64,000 bases of DNA, from contig CM035236.1 of the NCBI GenBank assembly GCA_020226215.1, forward strand, positions 59,129,809-59,193,808. The letters are read 5' to 3'. Positions 10,271 through 21,967 of this stretch are shown here, in pieces. Under the pieces are notes generated by a model. It was given only the letters and a program-made list of their open reading frames with translations, was not told the origin of the DNA and did no database searches. Each line of letters begins with the position of its first letter. The first letter of the stretch is position 1. This stretch comes from Sindora glabra (taxonomy: Eukaryota > Streptophyta > Magnoliopsida > Fabales > Fabaceae). The position numbers and the translations under genes were made by a program.

Positions 10271-12772
10271 TTAACATACTTAGTGAGTGGCTATACATTT
10301 CCTTTCCTAAAGAGTTCTTAACATAATAAGTCAAAGATATAATAACTAGCAATGAAAGATAAGTATTAATCTAATTTAACCCTATTATGTCTATTATAAC
10401 CTTTTTGTGTAATATTTAAAAGATTACTCAAACAAATGACAATAATTGGTATATAGATTTCTCTTTATATCTTCTATTTAACCTTATCCCTAGCTACCTT
10501 AGGTGTTAAGTCTCTAACCTTATCCCTTAAACTCTTGCCACTCCTCTCATTCTCTATGAAAGATGTAAATATCTCCCCTTATAGTTCATGTATAATATGA
10601 TTAATAATAAGATACCGACTTTAGCATCAATTACTCATTTCAAATTCATGAGTTATGGTTAAAATGCTAACTTTGTCATAAAACATAATTATTTTACACA
10701 CATTCATATTTTGTCATTTCTTGAAAATATTTGCAAAAATATACATATAACCTTCCCATTCATACTAGTAAGAACACATAGTTCACATGAATAGCTAACA
10801 ATATGATTCCCATATCATCAATATTTATATGCATTTATATTCTTTTTAACATTTTTGAAAAGAAATTTAAACAACACCATTTACTTTGTATATACCATAG
10901 TTTAGAGCTTTTTTATGCTCACAAATTAATTCAAAATTTTATAAAAATTTCTTCTAACATTTGTAACATAATATTACACACCAAATATTAATTATTTTAC
11001 ACGATTTCTTCCCACAGGTACTATTTATAGTACCACCACAAGGCTCTCAAAATAGGATAACATATTAGTACTTGTAATTCAAGTCACTTTTCATTATTCC
11101 AATGAAAACCAATTGCTTTCAAACTTTGTTACGACATTCTTGACATATTAAAAAAAGAATAAATCAGTTGTTATAGAATTAATTTTCTAGCTTTGCCAAT
11201 GTTCTAAAGGCATGAACCTAAACCTACCAAATTCGAATAACACTAGAGTTGTAAAAACAAAATTATCAATTGAGCAACCAAATTAACTCCAATTGCCTCC
11301 AAATTTTGACATAAGCTTACTAACATCCTATATATCATATTGGAAGTTTCATAATTTTTCTCAATCATTTTTTGCTTCAAATAATTCAAAACTAGAAGCC
11401 TTATAAAATAGGATTTTGAAGTTGGAGATTTAAGTATTTCATCTATAACTTGGATTTCCATGCATCTAAAAATTTACAAAATTTTCCAAAATTTTCCTTA
11501 TATGTCCTAAAATAATTTGTAACATTGATACACCAAAAATTTAAATTTTAACAATTTCTAACAATAATTTCAAAGGACAAACAGAAACATATCCATATAA
11601 CCTTTTTGATAGAATTTCTTCCTACACTTCCTTATGGGATTTTTCTAAGGAAAAACCCTACAAATCATCTTTTACTTATTTCAACATCATAACACTAATA
11701 TTATATATTCATATCAACATTTATACAATATCAAAATCCATTAAAACAACACCATATCTAAATTTCTCTTTTAACATAGCTAAAATGAATAAAATTTTTC
11801 AACATTAATGGAAAACTCAATAGAATAAAGAGTAAATGTCACTCATCCCAACCTTTAAGTTTTTAACCTTTCAAATATCTCTTAGAGCAGTTCAAGAACA
11901 ACTTTATTAAAATAAATCAGATTTTATAAATTTAGGAGAGGAAATAGCCATGAAAACTTGAAAAAAGATGAAAAAAAAATCCTAAGTTACCTTACTAGAA
12001 TTGAAGAACCTAGTTGAAAAACCCCTCAAGATGTATGGAGAAATTAGAAAACCCTGTCAAGATGATGGAAGAAACTCATAGTTTTGCTAGGAAAATGGGC
12101 AAGAAATTCCAAATTTTAACCCTAAAACCTTATATGCATGTATATAAAACTCTAATTTGCCTAAGCTTCCTATTTAAGCTTCTTAATTTAAAATTTTTAC
12201 AAAATATTCTTCATGATGGCAACCCATGGGCATGGTTTCTAGGTTGAGAAATTAAAATGTTTTTCTTTTAAATCCATTAAAAATCAACTAAATAACATCC
12301 TAGAAAAGCTTGTAAACAAATGCCCCTAGTTTTGCATTTTTTTTACTAAATTACCAAGGCTTCTACTCACTTGGGCCTTATTTTTGGATATGAAATTTTT
12401 GGCTCCAAAAATCATATTTAAGCCCTAAAAAGTTAAAATAAGTAAACTTAAATGAATCAAGATAATTTATTTCAAATTTAGGCTCAAATCTTTAGGCTTT
12501 CAAGGTATCCAGACCAATTTTTAGTTATCTAGGCCTCTAATTTCCTATTGAAATTTCATAAATTTTTTTAAAGTTAATGTTAAGCTTTTTATGATATTTT
12601 TGACTCATACTAATGCCTAATATAAGTTTGATAAAAATTCTATATAGATGTGTTTAAAACTTTTCTTTATGATTTAGTTGAATTTTATCTAATTTCGTTA
12701 TTGAGTTTCTATTAGAAGGATTTTTTATTTATAATTTTTTTTAAAATTTTCTTACTCTATTGGGGTATTATA

Positions 12773-12787
12773 ATTTCTCTCCTTTGC
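12773..12787 (-). other. Gypsy-1 polypurine tract
   Basis: On the minus strand this reads GCAAAGGAGAGAAAT followed at once by TATAATACCCC, the LTR start. Position and composition fit a Gypsy PPT. Confidence 0.8.
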
Positions 12788-12929
12788 AAAAAAATTTGTT
12801 CTCAAATTTTCAAAAAATTGGATGTTAATATACAGAATTGTTAATGGCCTATATTAAATTTTTGGAGGAAATTTTATTGAATACGGTGAGATATTTTTCT
12901 TTCATATTTTCCTATAATTCCCATATAGC

Positions 12930-13260
12930 TTTTTATATTCCATGCTTTTTCCACATTATTTTTACCATTGGGATTTCTTTGGAGCATAGCTGCCTTACTT
13001 GCCTATCGATGATTTGTATTGATTTCTCTTTATAAACTAGTTTTTGATTTAATTTTACTAGCACTTCTTTCAATATACAGGACTTATCCAGAATATATTT
13101 TCTTAACATTAACACATAAAAAATTGGATGGATTACTTTCATGTTTTTCAGTGACTCTAGTTGATAAGTGACCTTTTTGGTCCGTTTAATAATTTCATAC
13201 GGGCCAATATACCTTAGGGTTAATTTTCTTTTCCTTTCCTATCAAATCTCATTATTCCTC
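12930..13260 (-). pseudogene. Gypsy-1 pol: integrase C-terminus and chromodomain-like tail
   Basis: On the minus strand the first part reads LRYIGPYEIIKRTKKVTYQL, the GPY/F module at the integrase C-terminus of Ty3/Gypsy elements. The piece 12933-13142 then gives HPIFYVLMLRKYI and, further on, IQIIDRQVRQLCSKEIPMVK with IMWKKHGI. This matches the 'ILDR..K.LR.K.IP.VKV.W..H..EEATWE' core of the chromodomain in plant chromoviruses (Tekay/Del-like). Chromodomains direct insertion into heterochromatin. The closing EEATWE part is lost or mutated. Confidence 0.8.
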
Positions 13261-14160
13261 TTATTAATGAAACTTTCAAAAATACATGATCACCTGCTTG
13301 GAATTCCAATTCCCTTTGTTTGTTGTTTGCATAAAACTTATGCTAACTTTGAGTTGCTTGTAACTTTTTCCTAATGATTCAAACTTTGTTAATAGCATCT
13401 TTAATTAGATTAAGGCTAATCATTTTAGCTTCTCTTAGTTCAAACCATCCAATAGGTGATCTGTATTTTTTACCATATAGGGCTTTAAATGGAGCCATTT
13501 GTATATTGGTATGATAATTATTGTTATAAGTGAATTCTATCAATGACAAGTGTTTATCCTAACTTCCTTTAAAATTGATTATACAAATTCCTAGTATATC
13601 TTCTAAAGTTTAATTTTTTTTTTTAGATTATTCATCAATTTGTGGATGAAAGGCAATACTTAACCAAAACTAAGTACCTAATATTTCTTGAAATGATTAC
13701 TAGAATCATGAAATAAATTGTGATCCACGATCGAATTAATCATAAGTGGCATGCCATACAATGGAATAACTTTATCTATGTATAATTGTGCATATTGTAA
13801 TGCGATTTACGTTGTTTTTACTAGTAGGAAATGCATTGTCTTTGTAAGACAATCTACAATTACCTATATGAAAACATAACCTTTACTAGTTTATGGTAAC
13901 CCTACTATATAATTTATTGTAATGCTCCCCCATTTCCATTTAGGAATGTAGATGTTTTGATAAAGTCCTGCTAATGCTAGTGCTTTACTTTTACTTATTA
14001 ACGGGTCAAATGTTTGATTACATATTTTTGCACATTTTTCTTCATTCCATCCCATCAGCATACATTTTTCAAATCTTAGTACATCTTGGTCACACCAGGA
14101 TGCATTGTATAGGATGACTCATGAGCTTTTCTTAATACTTCTTTTCTCAAACTTGCAAGC
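13261..14160 (-). pseudogene. Gypsy-1 pol: integrase zinc finger and core
   Basis: At about 13985-14150 I read EVLRKAHESSYTMHPGVTKM and a following MKKNVQKYV...CLT-like stretch, the HHCC module that precedes the catalytic core. At about 13690-13900 the core reads VDCLTKTMHFLLVKTT and then LYGMPLMINSIVDH. This aligns with the usual VDRLTKSAHFIPV and LHGVPLSIVSDRD, so the second catalytic Asp region is altered. Several stops and frame changes break the sequence. The copy is not functional. Confidence 0.8.
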
Positions 14161-14339
14161 ACTTATAATTGATTTTTGTTCCTTTTTCATCCACTATTAG
14201 ACTAACTTCTTCTTTATTCATAGCTTTACTTTTTAAATGTTCATATTAAGGAACCTATTTTTGGTTTACTTGATCCATTATATTAGAATGCACCATTATA
14301 CAAGCCAAATCTACTTTTTTTTATTTTTTTTCCAACTCC

Positions 14340-14960
14340 TTTCCTTTACTTTTAGGAGCTTTTCGGCTCAAAGCATCTACAACTATATTCACCTTACCTA
14401 AATAATAGTGAATAGAGCAATCATAATCTTTTATAAACTCCATCCATCTTTATTATCTTATATTAAGTTCTTTTTTCTCGAAATATACTAAAAGCTCTTA
14501 TGATCTATGTAGATTTCATAAATAGCCCTATATAAGTAATGCCTCTATATTTTCAAAGCAATTATTACAACTACCATTTTCTTAATCATGAGTTAGCTAA
14601 TTCATTTCATGTATCTTTAATTGACAAGATGCATAAGCTATTACTCTACCTTATTATATTAACATGTATCCTAATCCCATATACTTTTTTGCACTATTAG
14701 GCAATGCTAAAACTAGAGTAGAAATTAGACATTCCTTCAACTTATATAAACTTTGCTCATATTCATCATTTCACACAAATTTAACTCCTTTACGAGTTAA
14801 CTTGGTTAATGGTGCAACTATTTTTGAAAAGTTTTTTACAAATCTTTTGTAATAGCTACCAACCCTAGAAAGTTATGTATTTTAGTTACTAAGGATGGTC
14901 ATAGCCATTTAAGCACTGCTTTAACTTTTTGGGGATCTACTTATATTCATTCTTGTGATA
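14340..14960 (-). pseudogene. Gypsy-1 pol: RNase H
   Basis: The C-terminal half is readable: IYIDHKSF.YIFEKKELNIR, then WMEFIKDYDCSIHYYLGKVN and VVDALSRK. This is the standard end of Gypsy RNase H (TDHKSLKY, RRW.ELIKDYD..I.YHPGKANVVADALSRK). Two or more stops are present, and the N-terminal half (about 14530-14960) is poorly preserved. Confidence 0.78.
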
Positions 14961-14979
14961 CTACATGGCCCAAGAAATA

Positions 14980-15570
14980 TACTTCTTTCATCCAAAATTT
15001 ACACCTTGAAAATTTTGCATACAACTTATGGTCTTTTAACATTTGTAATATGATCCTTAAATGTTACACATGCTTTTTCTCACTTTTGGAATATGCTAAG
15101 ATATCATCAATAAATAAAACAATAAATTTATCTACGAAAGGTCTGAAAATGCGATTCATCAAATCCATAAATGATGTAAGAGCATTAATCCAAACAACAT
15201 AATTGAGAATTTGTAATGTTTATAGCATGTCTGAAATACCATTTTAGGAATATCCTTCTTTCAAATCTTCAATTGATGATAACTTGACCGCAAGTCAATT
15301 TTTAAAAAATACTATGAATCTTACAATTGGTCAAACAAATCATTTATTTTAACAAAGGATACTTATTCTCAATAGTGATCTTATTTAGTTGTCTATAATT
15401 AATATACAATTGTAATGTACCATCCTTCTCCTTAACAAATAGTATTGGCACTTCCTATAGTGATGTACTAGGTTATATAAAACCCTTGTCTAATAAATTT
15501 TGCAATTGCTCCTTCAATTCCTCTAATTTCGTTGGTGCCATTCGATAAGATGCTATAGAGATTGGATTTA
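14980..15570 (-). pseudogene. Gypsy-1 pol: reverse transcriptase
   Basis: The N-terminal part reads [47 protein letters not shown] and [13 protein letters not shown], which closely follows the Ty3/Gypsy consensus. The catalytic box at about 15085-15120 reads FIDDILAYS, so the two Asp residues survive. Stops occur after GFI and near [10 protein letters not shown] copies the element's RNA into cDNA. Confidence 0.85.
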
Positions 15571-15859
15571 TTCCAAGAATGGTTTTAATTGTAAATTCAA
15601 TTTCTTGATTTGATCGTAATCCTAGTAGATCTTTTGGAAAAAAACAATCAGAAATTTTTTTACTATAAGGACTTCATTTACTCCCACCTTTCCTTCTTTA
15701 ACTTACTTTACTAAAATTATTCATGTGATGCACCCTTTGTCCATCAATTTTCAAACTTCCATACATGACAAAAAAGTAGGCATTCTTACTTCTTTTCATC
15801 TTGGAAGATTTTAATTTTCTTCCTTCTAGTTAACGAGTCATAGCTTTATGATAGCAATC

Positions 15860-16140
15860 AATGCAAGCATGATATTTCAATAACTAATCCATTCCTAAAA
15901 TTTATGCCATAATCCTCTATCTTTAACATAATCAAATCAACTAAAGTTAAATGTCCATTTATCCATATCCTACACCCCTTAGCACTATGAGTTGCAAGAA
16001 TAACTTCTCCCATCGATGTATTCACTAGTCAGGGTTTATCTAATTCATCTAACAATTTTAAAAGTTTAACTACTAAGTTTTTAGATAATAATGAATGTGT
16101 AGAACTAGAATCAAACAACACTTTTAATAAAACATTTTAA
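15860..16140 (-). pseudogene. Gypsy-1 pol: aspartic protease
   Basis: The minus strand reads VLFDSSSTHSLLS (family consensus LFDSGATHSFIS, so the active-site Asp is kept while Gly-Ala became Ser-Ser). It is followed by MGEVILATHSAKGCRIWING and VDLIMLKIEDYGI, matching the C-terminal part of plant Gypsy retropepsins. Stops interrupt the frame near 'DKP' and 'CLH'. Confidence 0.75.
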
Positions 16141-16199
16141 CTAATATAATACCTAGCACAATAGTATTAAAAGCTTATGCTTTCTAATGTGTTATAGCA

Positions 16200-17620
16200 A
16201 ATGCCATTACTTAAGTTCCAATTGACTCCTTCCTTTTATTCTTTTTATTTGATGCTATTGGTGGTTTTGTTGTAGTTGTATTTAAGTAGGTTGTACATTG
16301 GAGGCAATGATATTACTTTTTGTTAGGTAGTCAGACACTCAAAAGCTCAGTGTTGCATTTGTCCATATTTGAAACAAGATTAGCACGACCCTAAATAATT
16401 AAGATTACATTATTGATAGTGAGAAGGTTTATTAAATGAAGTTAGAAATGAGAAACTCTTATTAGACATATTAAGGCTTATTTTCGATCTACTACTCAAA
16501 GTTCTTCCATGGAAATCTCTTTAATTAAGAAATATATTTCTCCTTATTTGCTCATTTCTAGTTGGCATATTTTAAAAAGCTATTGTTCTCCCTATTCCCT
16601 TGCTACTTCCTTTTTGGAATTTTGCTTTCCTTTTTCATATACTTGCTTCCTTACTTTGTCGTTCCTTAGTGCATATTCTTGCTTTGATTGCTTGATCTAT
16701 AGCTTACTTATACATCATTTCATTTGAAACATCCACTTAACCATAAAAATAATCTTGAAATTTGTATACAAATTAGTTCCCCTTGCTTTTTCTATAGGTA
16801 CTAAATGTTTTACATAACAAGGCAAGTGGGTGAACTACGTATCATATTGTGTAGCCATCATATATCATTAGGTCAATCTTTCAAATTCATAAGCCTTGGA
16901 CATTTAGTGGTAGAAATTAATCCATTAGTTTGTCTTGAAACTACTTCTAGGTAATTGGTTTATTAGTAGTGACTATTGATTCGATATTATGGACATACCA
17001 AAAAATAAGCTACATCCTTTAACTAATAGCCTGTTAATTCCACCATCATATTTTCACTACATCCTAATAATCTACTAGTTCTTTCTATCTGGTTTATAAA
17101 TTGATCGAGATTAACTATTGGATTTGTATTGTCATATTTTAAGGGGTTTAACTTTTGAAACTCGTGCACTATCTAGAACCATTCCTTTAAAGGCAATGGA
17201 GGAACTTGTTTCCTTAGTGCTATTAAGGTTAGAAGTGAAGCAAAGGTTTACTAGGTTTGAGCTAAGACTCCTTCTAGAGTTTGTTATAATATCATATCCT
17301 AAGCTAAAGTTTCAGGCTATTCTCTTTCTACTTTATGCACATTTTCTAGGGGTACGTTTGCATAGGTTTCTTGCTTAAGTACTTCTAGATGTGCTTTAGT
17401 TGGTTTTTAAGGCACTCTAGCTTAACTTTTCCTTTTCTTTGCCATGATTCTATCAAATAGATTTAATTAGTAAATATTACTTTTCTCGGAAAAGAAATAG
17501 GAAATATACCTATTAAGCTTCATGGATTAGCTATAACTACTATTCACTTTCCTTTTGACCTTTTATAGATTCCATATTCTAATTGGACCTTCCTTTGATT
17601 TTACTATAATGAGTATCCTA
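16200..17620 (-). pseudogene. Gypsy-1 gag remnant with degenerate zinc knuckle
   Basis: At about 16330-16390 the minus strand reads CFKYGQMQH.AFEC, a degraded CX2CX4HX4C zinc knuckle (the second Cys became Tyr). Upstream (higher coordinates) the capsid region up to the PBS has no clear motif because of stops and frame changes. The call for the upstream part rests on position between the PBS and the protease. Confidence 0.6.
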
Positions 17621-17621
17621 G

Positions 17622-17640
17622 ACTATGCTTTGAGACTAAC
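17622..17640 (-). other. Gypsy-1 primer binding site (tRNA-Met type)
   Basis: The minus strand reads GTTAGTCTCAAAGCATAG immediately after an LTR end GGTCATGATA. Plant Gypsy elements typically have LTR end GTCATGACA followed by GTTGGTATCAGAGCATAG, so this is a mutated PBS. The same arrangement, better preserved, occurs on the plus strand at 41187-41215. Confidence 0.7.
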
Positions 17641-17642
17641 CC

Positions 17643-20226
17643 TATCATGACCTAAATTTTGGGCATTATGATGAGCATCAAGATATCTACCTAGTATTAA
17701 TCTCTTGGTAAAAATATCTTTACAAGCTTTTAAAATACTTTTAACTATTTATCACTTAACTTTACTGCTGATAATAATATACATTTGTAGAAAATAAAAT
17801 TTGTTGCATGTGCACTTGAAAATCAAAATATAGTTTACAAATATGAAAAGATTTACACCAAAGTTTCAAAATTTTACAAAGATATTAAAGTTAATACACA
17901 AACATAAAAATAGAAATAGATAAACTTTTAGTTTGAACCATTCTATTACCAATCAAGATCTTCTTCAGGATTTGATTCTATAGCTAAGGAACATAGAAGG
18001 GTAAGCATATTAATTGAACAAGAACTACTCGTTATATCCCTCTATTAATGATTTGGCAAAATAGGATTTACTATAAAAGCATTTAACATAGAATTTATCC
18101 TTCTGAGATCTACAAAATAGTCAATACGAGGCTTCATGCAGTCATATGAAATCTGTACTATAATATGATTAGGAAGGCACCCAATGGCATTAAAAGGGTT
18201 CTTGTATAAATATCAATTATCCTTAGGCAAACCATGCTTGAAATCTATAAATAAAAGATTAAAGACAAAAAGTGTAAGTATCAACATACTCAATGAGTGG
18301 TTATACATTTCCTTTCCTAAGGAATTCTCATCATAATAAGTCAAAGACATAATAATAAGCAATGAAAGATAAGTATTGATCTAATTTAACTTTATTGTTT
18401 TTATTATAACTTTTCTATGTAATACTTAAAACATCACTTTAACGAATGACAATAGTTAATATATAGGTTTCTCCTTATATATTTAGTCTAACTTTATCTC
18501 TTATCACTTTAGGTATTAAGTCTCTAACCTTATCCCTCTAATCTTTACCACATCTATCCTTCTCTATGAAGGATGTAAATCTGCCCCCTCATAATTCATG
18601 TATAGAGTGAGTAGTAATAAGATGTTGGTCATAATATTAATTACTCATTTTAAATTCATTAAGTATGATCAAAATATCAACTTTGCCATGAAAACCTAGC
18701 TATTTTTATACACATTCATATTTTGTCATTTTTTGAAATTATTTGCAAAAATATGCATATAACCTTCCCATTCATACTAGTAGGAACACATAGCTCACAT
18801 GAACTGCTAACAATATAATTCCTATATCATTAACATTTTTATACATTCATATTCTTTTCAACATTTCTCAAAAGAATTTCAAACTACATTACCATTTAGT
18901 TTGTATATACTAAGGTTTGGAGCCTTTTTATTGTTATAAATTAATTCAAAATTCTACCAAAATTCAAACATCAATTATTTTGAATGATTTCTTCCTAACA
19001 AGACAACGTATTAGCACTTGTAGTTCAAGCCACTTTTTATTATTTAAATGAAAACTAATTACCTTTAAAATTTTCAATGACATTCTTAACATGTTGAATA
19101 TAAAATTGTACAATTAATTTTGTGGCTTTACCAATGCTCTAAAGGCATGAACCTAAAGCTACCAAATTTAGATAACATTGGAGTTATAAAAACAAAACTA
19201 TTATTTTGGTAACCAAATTAACTCTAATTGCCACTAAATTTTGACATGAGCTTACTAACATCCTAAATATCATATTTGGGATGTTTCATAATTTTTTTTC
19301 AATCATTTTATTTTTTAAATAATTCAGAACCTAAGACTTAACAAAATAAGGTTTTGAAGTTGGTTGATTTGAATATTTTATTTATAACTTAATTTTTCAT
19401 GTATTTAAAATTTTCTAAAAATTCCTAAATTTTTTCTCACATGCCCTAAAATCATTTCTAACATTAATATACCAAAATTTTAAATTTTAACAATTTCTAA
19501 CCATGATTCCAGAGGATAAATAGAAACACATTCTTATAACCTCATTAATAGAATTTCTTCCTACACTTCCCTATGGCAATTTTCTAAGGAAAAGCCTTAT
19601 AAATCATCTTTTACTAATTTCAACATCATAATACCAATATTATGTCTTCATATCAATATTATACAATATGAAAATCCATTAATACATCACCAAATCTCAA
19701 TTTCTCTTCCAACATAGCCAAAATCAACAAATTTCTTTAACTTTTATGGAAAACTTAATAGAATAAGGAGTAAATGCCACTCACCTCAAACTTTTAAGTC
19801 TTTGACCTTTCAAATATCTTTTAGAGTAGCTCAAGAATAATTCTATTAAAATAAATCAAATTTTATAAATTTAGGAGAGAAAATAGCCATGAAAACTTTA
19901 AAAATGATGAAGAAAACCTTAAGTTATCTTACTAGAATTGAAGAACCTAGTTGGAAAAATGTATGGAGAAACTAAAAACCCTTGTAAAAAGGCTAGGGGA
20001 AGCTTACAGTTTTGCTGAGAAAATGGGTAAGAAATGTCCAAAATTTAACCCTAGAACCCCATATATATAAAACCTTAATTTGCTTAAGCTTCCTACTTAA
20101 GCTTCATAATTTAAAATTTTTGTAAAATCTTCTTCATGATGGCAACACATGGGCATAGTTTCTAGGCTAAGAAATTAGAATATTTTTCTCCTAAAACCAT
20201 TAAAAATAAGCTAAATAGTATCCTAG
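17643..20226 (-). repeat. Gypsy-1 5' LTR, truncated at its outer end
   Basis: It aligns along its whole length with the 3' LTR (813-1447 and 10276 to about 12303). Similarity stops sharply after CTAAATAGTATCCTAG at 20226. The equivalent of 12304-12772, about 470 bp including the LTR start and promoter part of U3, is missing. It has no Copia insertion and therefore preserves the pre-insertion sequence. Confidence 0.82.
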
Positions 20227-20227
20227 G

Positions 20228-20604
20228 GATATCTTTATTGTGATTGATGCCAACCCTAAAGGGTTTAAGTACTGGTCAAATATTTATCTACAAAAGTTAT
20301 AGAACAATTTTCATCCGTATAGGTGTATGGATAGGAGTGGTAAAATAGAACCTTTAGGCATAAAAGACATGTTGCATTTGCTCCCTTAGTTCATCCGTCA
20401 TTTTCAAGACTTTCCAAACCAAATCTCTTTGGATCGTCCTTTGTATCTTCTTAAGAAGGGGAATCATGTAGATATTTCTCTTGATTAGGACTAGCATAAG
20501 ATCACAACCCATAAAGCATGGTATAGGGACATGCAGATAATTCAAGTAAGATTGTATAAAGGTAGGAAAATGACACATTATGATAAGGAAAGTCCACACT
20601 TTAT
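20228..20604 (+). pseudogene. Unrecognised coding-like stretch, split by a Copia solo LTR
   Basis: The plus frame through 20240 stays open for long runs with only about five stops in 125 codons, low for this AT-rich sequence. Segments read NPKGFKYWSNIYLQK, HPYRCMDRSGKIEPLGIKDM, LDRPLYLLKKGNHVDISLD and KAWYRDMQIIQVRLYKGRK. Most stops are TAG or TGA where Gln, Trp or Arg codons would be one step away. The stretch abuts the truncated Gypsy-1 LTR on its left and is interrupted at 20604 by the solo LTR; it may resume at 21968. I do not recognise the family. A transposon-encoded protein is the most likely origin given the neighbourhood, but chance cannot be excluded. Confidence 0.35.
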
Positions 20605-21962
20605 TGTTAGTGTATATGCCCTAAAACCAATCATATTTATGTTAATGGTAATTCTAATTATTACATTTATATATATTATCTGCGTAATATATTCAATTAT
20701 GATAATAACTTTAGAATAATTGTATTTTTAAATGTCCCTAGTCATATATCGTTGTGGATTAGGTTGCTTTGATATGTTAAGACTAGCATGTGTGAAGACT
20801 TATATGGGATATTAAGTTTACACATGAGTACAAGTTAGAGAACTTGTATACTGGATCGACCCATATTAAGAACACTACATGGATCGTTATATGAGTGTCA
20901 TGAGTGGTTCTTAGTGATCATTATTAATATGGTCCTTTGACCTGAGATCATTAAGGTTCCCTACATATAAGTTTCATATTTTGATACTATTCTATGTCAC
21001 TAATGGTTGAGTGAATGCAATGGTAGATATTGGATATGTCATATATCATGCGGAGGGGTTTGTGTGATCAAGATGGGATTTGTCCCTCCTATATAACAGG
21101 AGTAACATTTGTGGGCTCCTTGATTAAGTAAAGCTGAGAAAATGCATGGCCATGCTCAAATGAATTAACATGGGATGTCGATTACATTTATTTCAATCAG
21201 CTTACTTAAGAATCAAGAAACCTTAAGATTGGGTTATACGTGAATGACACAGTCCATGTCTCGTGCTCACTCTAGATGTATAGGACAAAAGGACATAGGC
21301 GATGATCACGTGTAAAGGTTTAGTCAAATCACTAACTTTCTTATTACTTGGGTAACAATGATGTGTTGCTAGACACCGATCATTATTTATGATCATTAAT
21401 ATGATCAATGGTCATTGCCAACGTAATGAGAGCTTGTATGGTCGCACACTTAGAGCCTAGTGAATTTGGAATTAATGGACCAAATTGTTTAGGCCTAATA
21501 TTTAGGAATTCATGTTATAATTATAAGGCCCAATAGTAAGCCCATAATTATACATGAAATAAAGCCCAAATAGGTTAGGTTTTTCTATGCACCTATTTAA
21601 ATAGGCTTGTTGGGTAATAATAATTGAGATTATCATTATTCACATACCCTAAAAAGGCACATAAAAACTCTAGCACCTCTCCTTGATCAAAACCCCTGAA
21701 GAGGCGTAGTTAGCACTACGAGGTGAAAGAAGATCAATTCCAACCGGTATTTGTATGGACATTCATCGGTGATTCACGAGTTCGTGTGGATACTTTAGAG
21801 TCTTCGGCCGAAAGGAAGTTGAAGAGGTGATCAACAACCGAGTTCTAGAGTCATCAACAAAGGTATTGAACGAACCCTTATTCCAATTTAACATTTTTTG
21901 TATGGATCCGGTGGATGGGATCGGTTTATTCCACTACGCTCGTATGGCTCCCGATCCCAACA
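20605..21962 (+). mobile_element. Copia solo LTR, plus strand
   Basis: It starts TGTTAGTGTATATGCCC and ends CCCGATCCCAACA, flanked by the perfect duplication TTTAT at 20600-20604 and 21963-21967. No PBS, PPT or coding region is attached, so it is a solo LTR left by recombination between two LTRs. Most of its length matches, in reverse orientation, the LTR at 60054-61265, and more distantly the LTRs of the full Copia element. Confidence 0.92.
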
Positions 21963-21967
21963 TTTAT

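Larger units (their letters stand above)
813..12772 (-). repeat. Gypsy-1 3' LTR, split by the Copia insertion
   Basis: The LTR consists of 813-1447 plus 10276-12772, about 3.1 kb once the Copia element and one TTAAC copy are removed. On the minus strand it begins TATAATACCCC (expected TGTAATACCCC) directly after the PPT. Its far end at about 813 is judged from where homology to the 5' LTR stops (GACCTAA[AT]T.TT[AG]GGCAT on both sides) and is uncertain by about 10 bp. The two LTRs differ at many sites by eye, so the element is old. Confidence 0.8.
813..20226 (-). mobile_element. Gypsy-1: decayed Ty3/Gypsy LTR retrotransposon, minus strand
   Basis: Two long direct repeats bracket a decayed Gypsy pol. 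The left repeat (813-1447 continued at 10276-12772) aligns with the right repeat (17643-20226). The shared blocks read in the same order, for example the stretch ending in GTAAGTATTAAC/GTAAGTATCAAC followed by ATACT.AGTGAGTGG. A PBS-like site lies at 17622-17640 and a PPT at 12773-12787, so the 5' LTR is the right one. Domain order on the minus strand is gag zinc knuckle, protease, RT, RNase H, integrase and a chromodomain-like tail, as in plant chromoviruses (Tekay/Del-like by motif). Stops and frameshifts are present in every domain. The 5' LTR lacks its first approximately 470 bp, and a Copia element sits in the 3' LTR. Confidence 0.85.
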
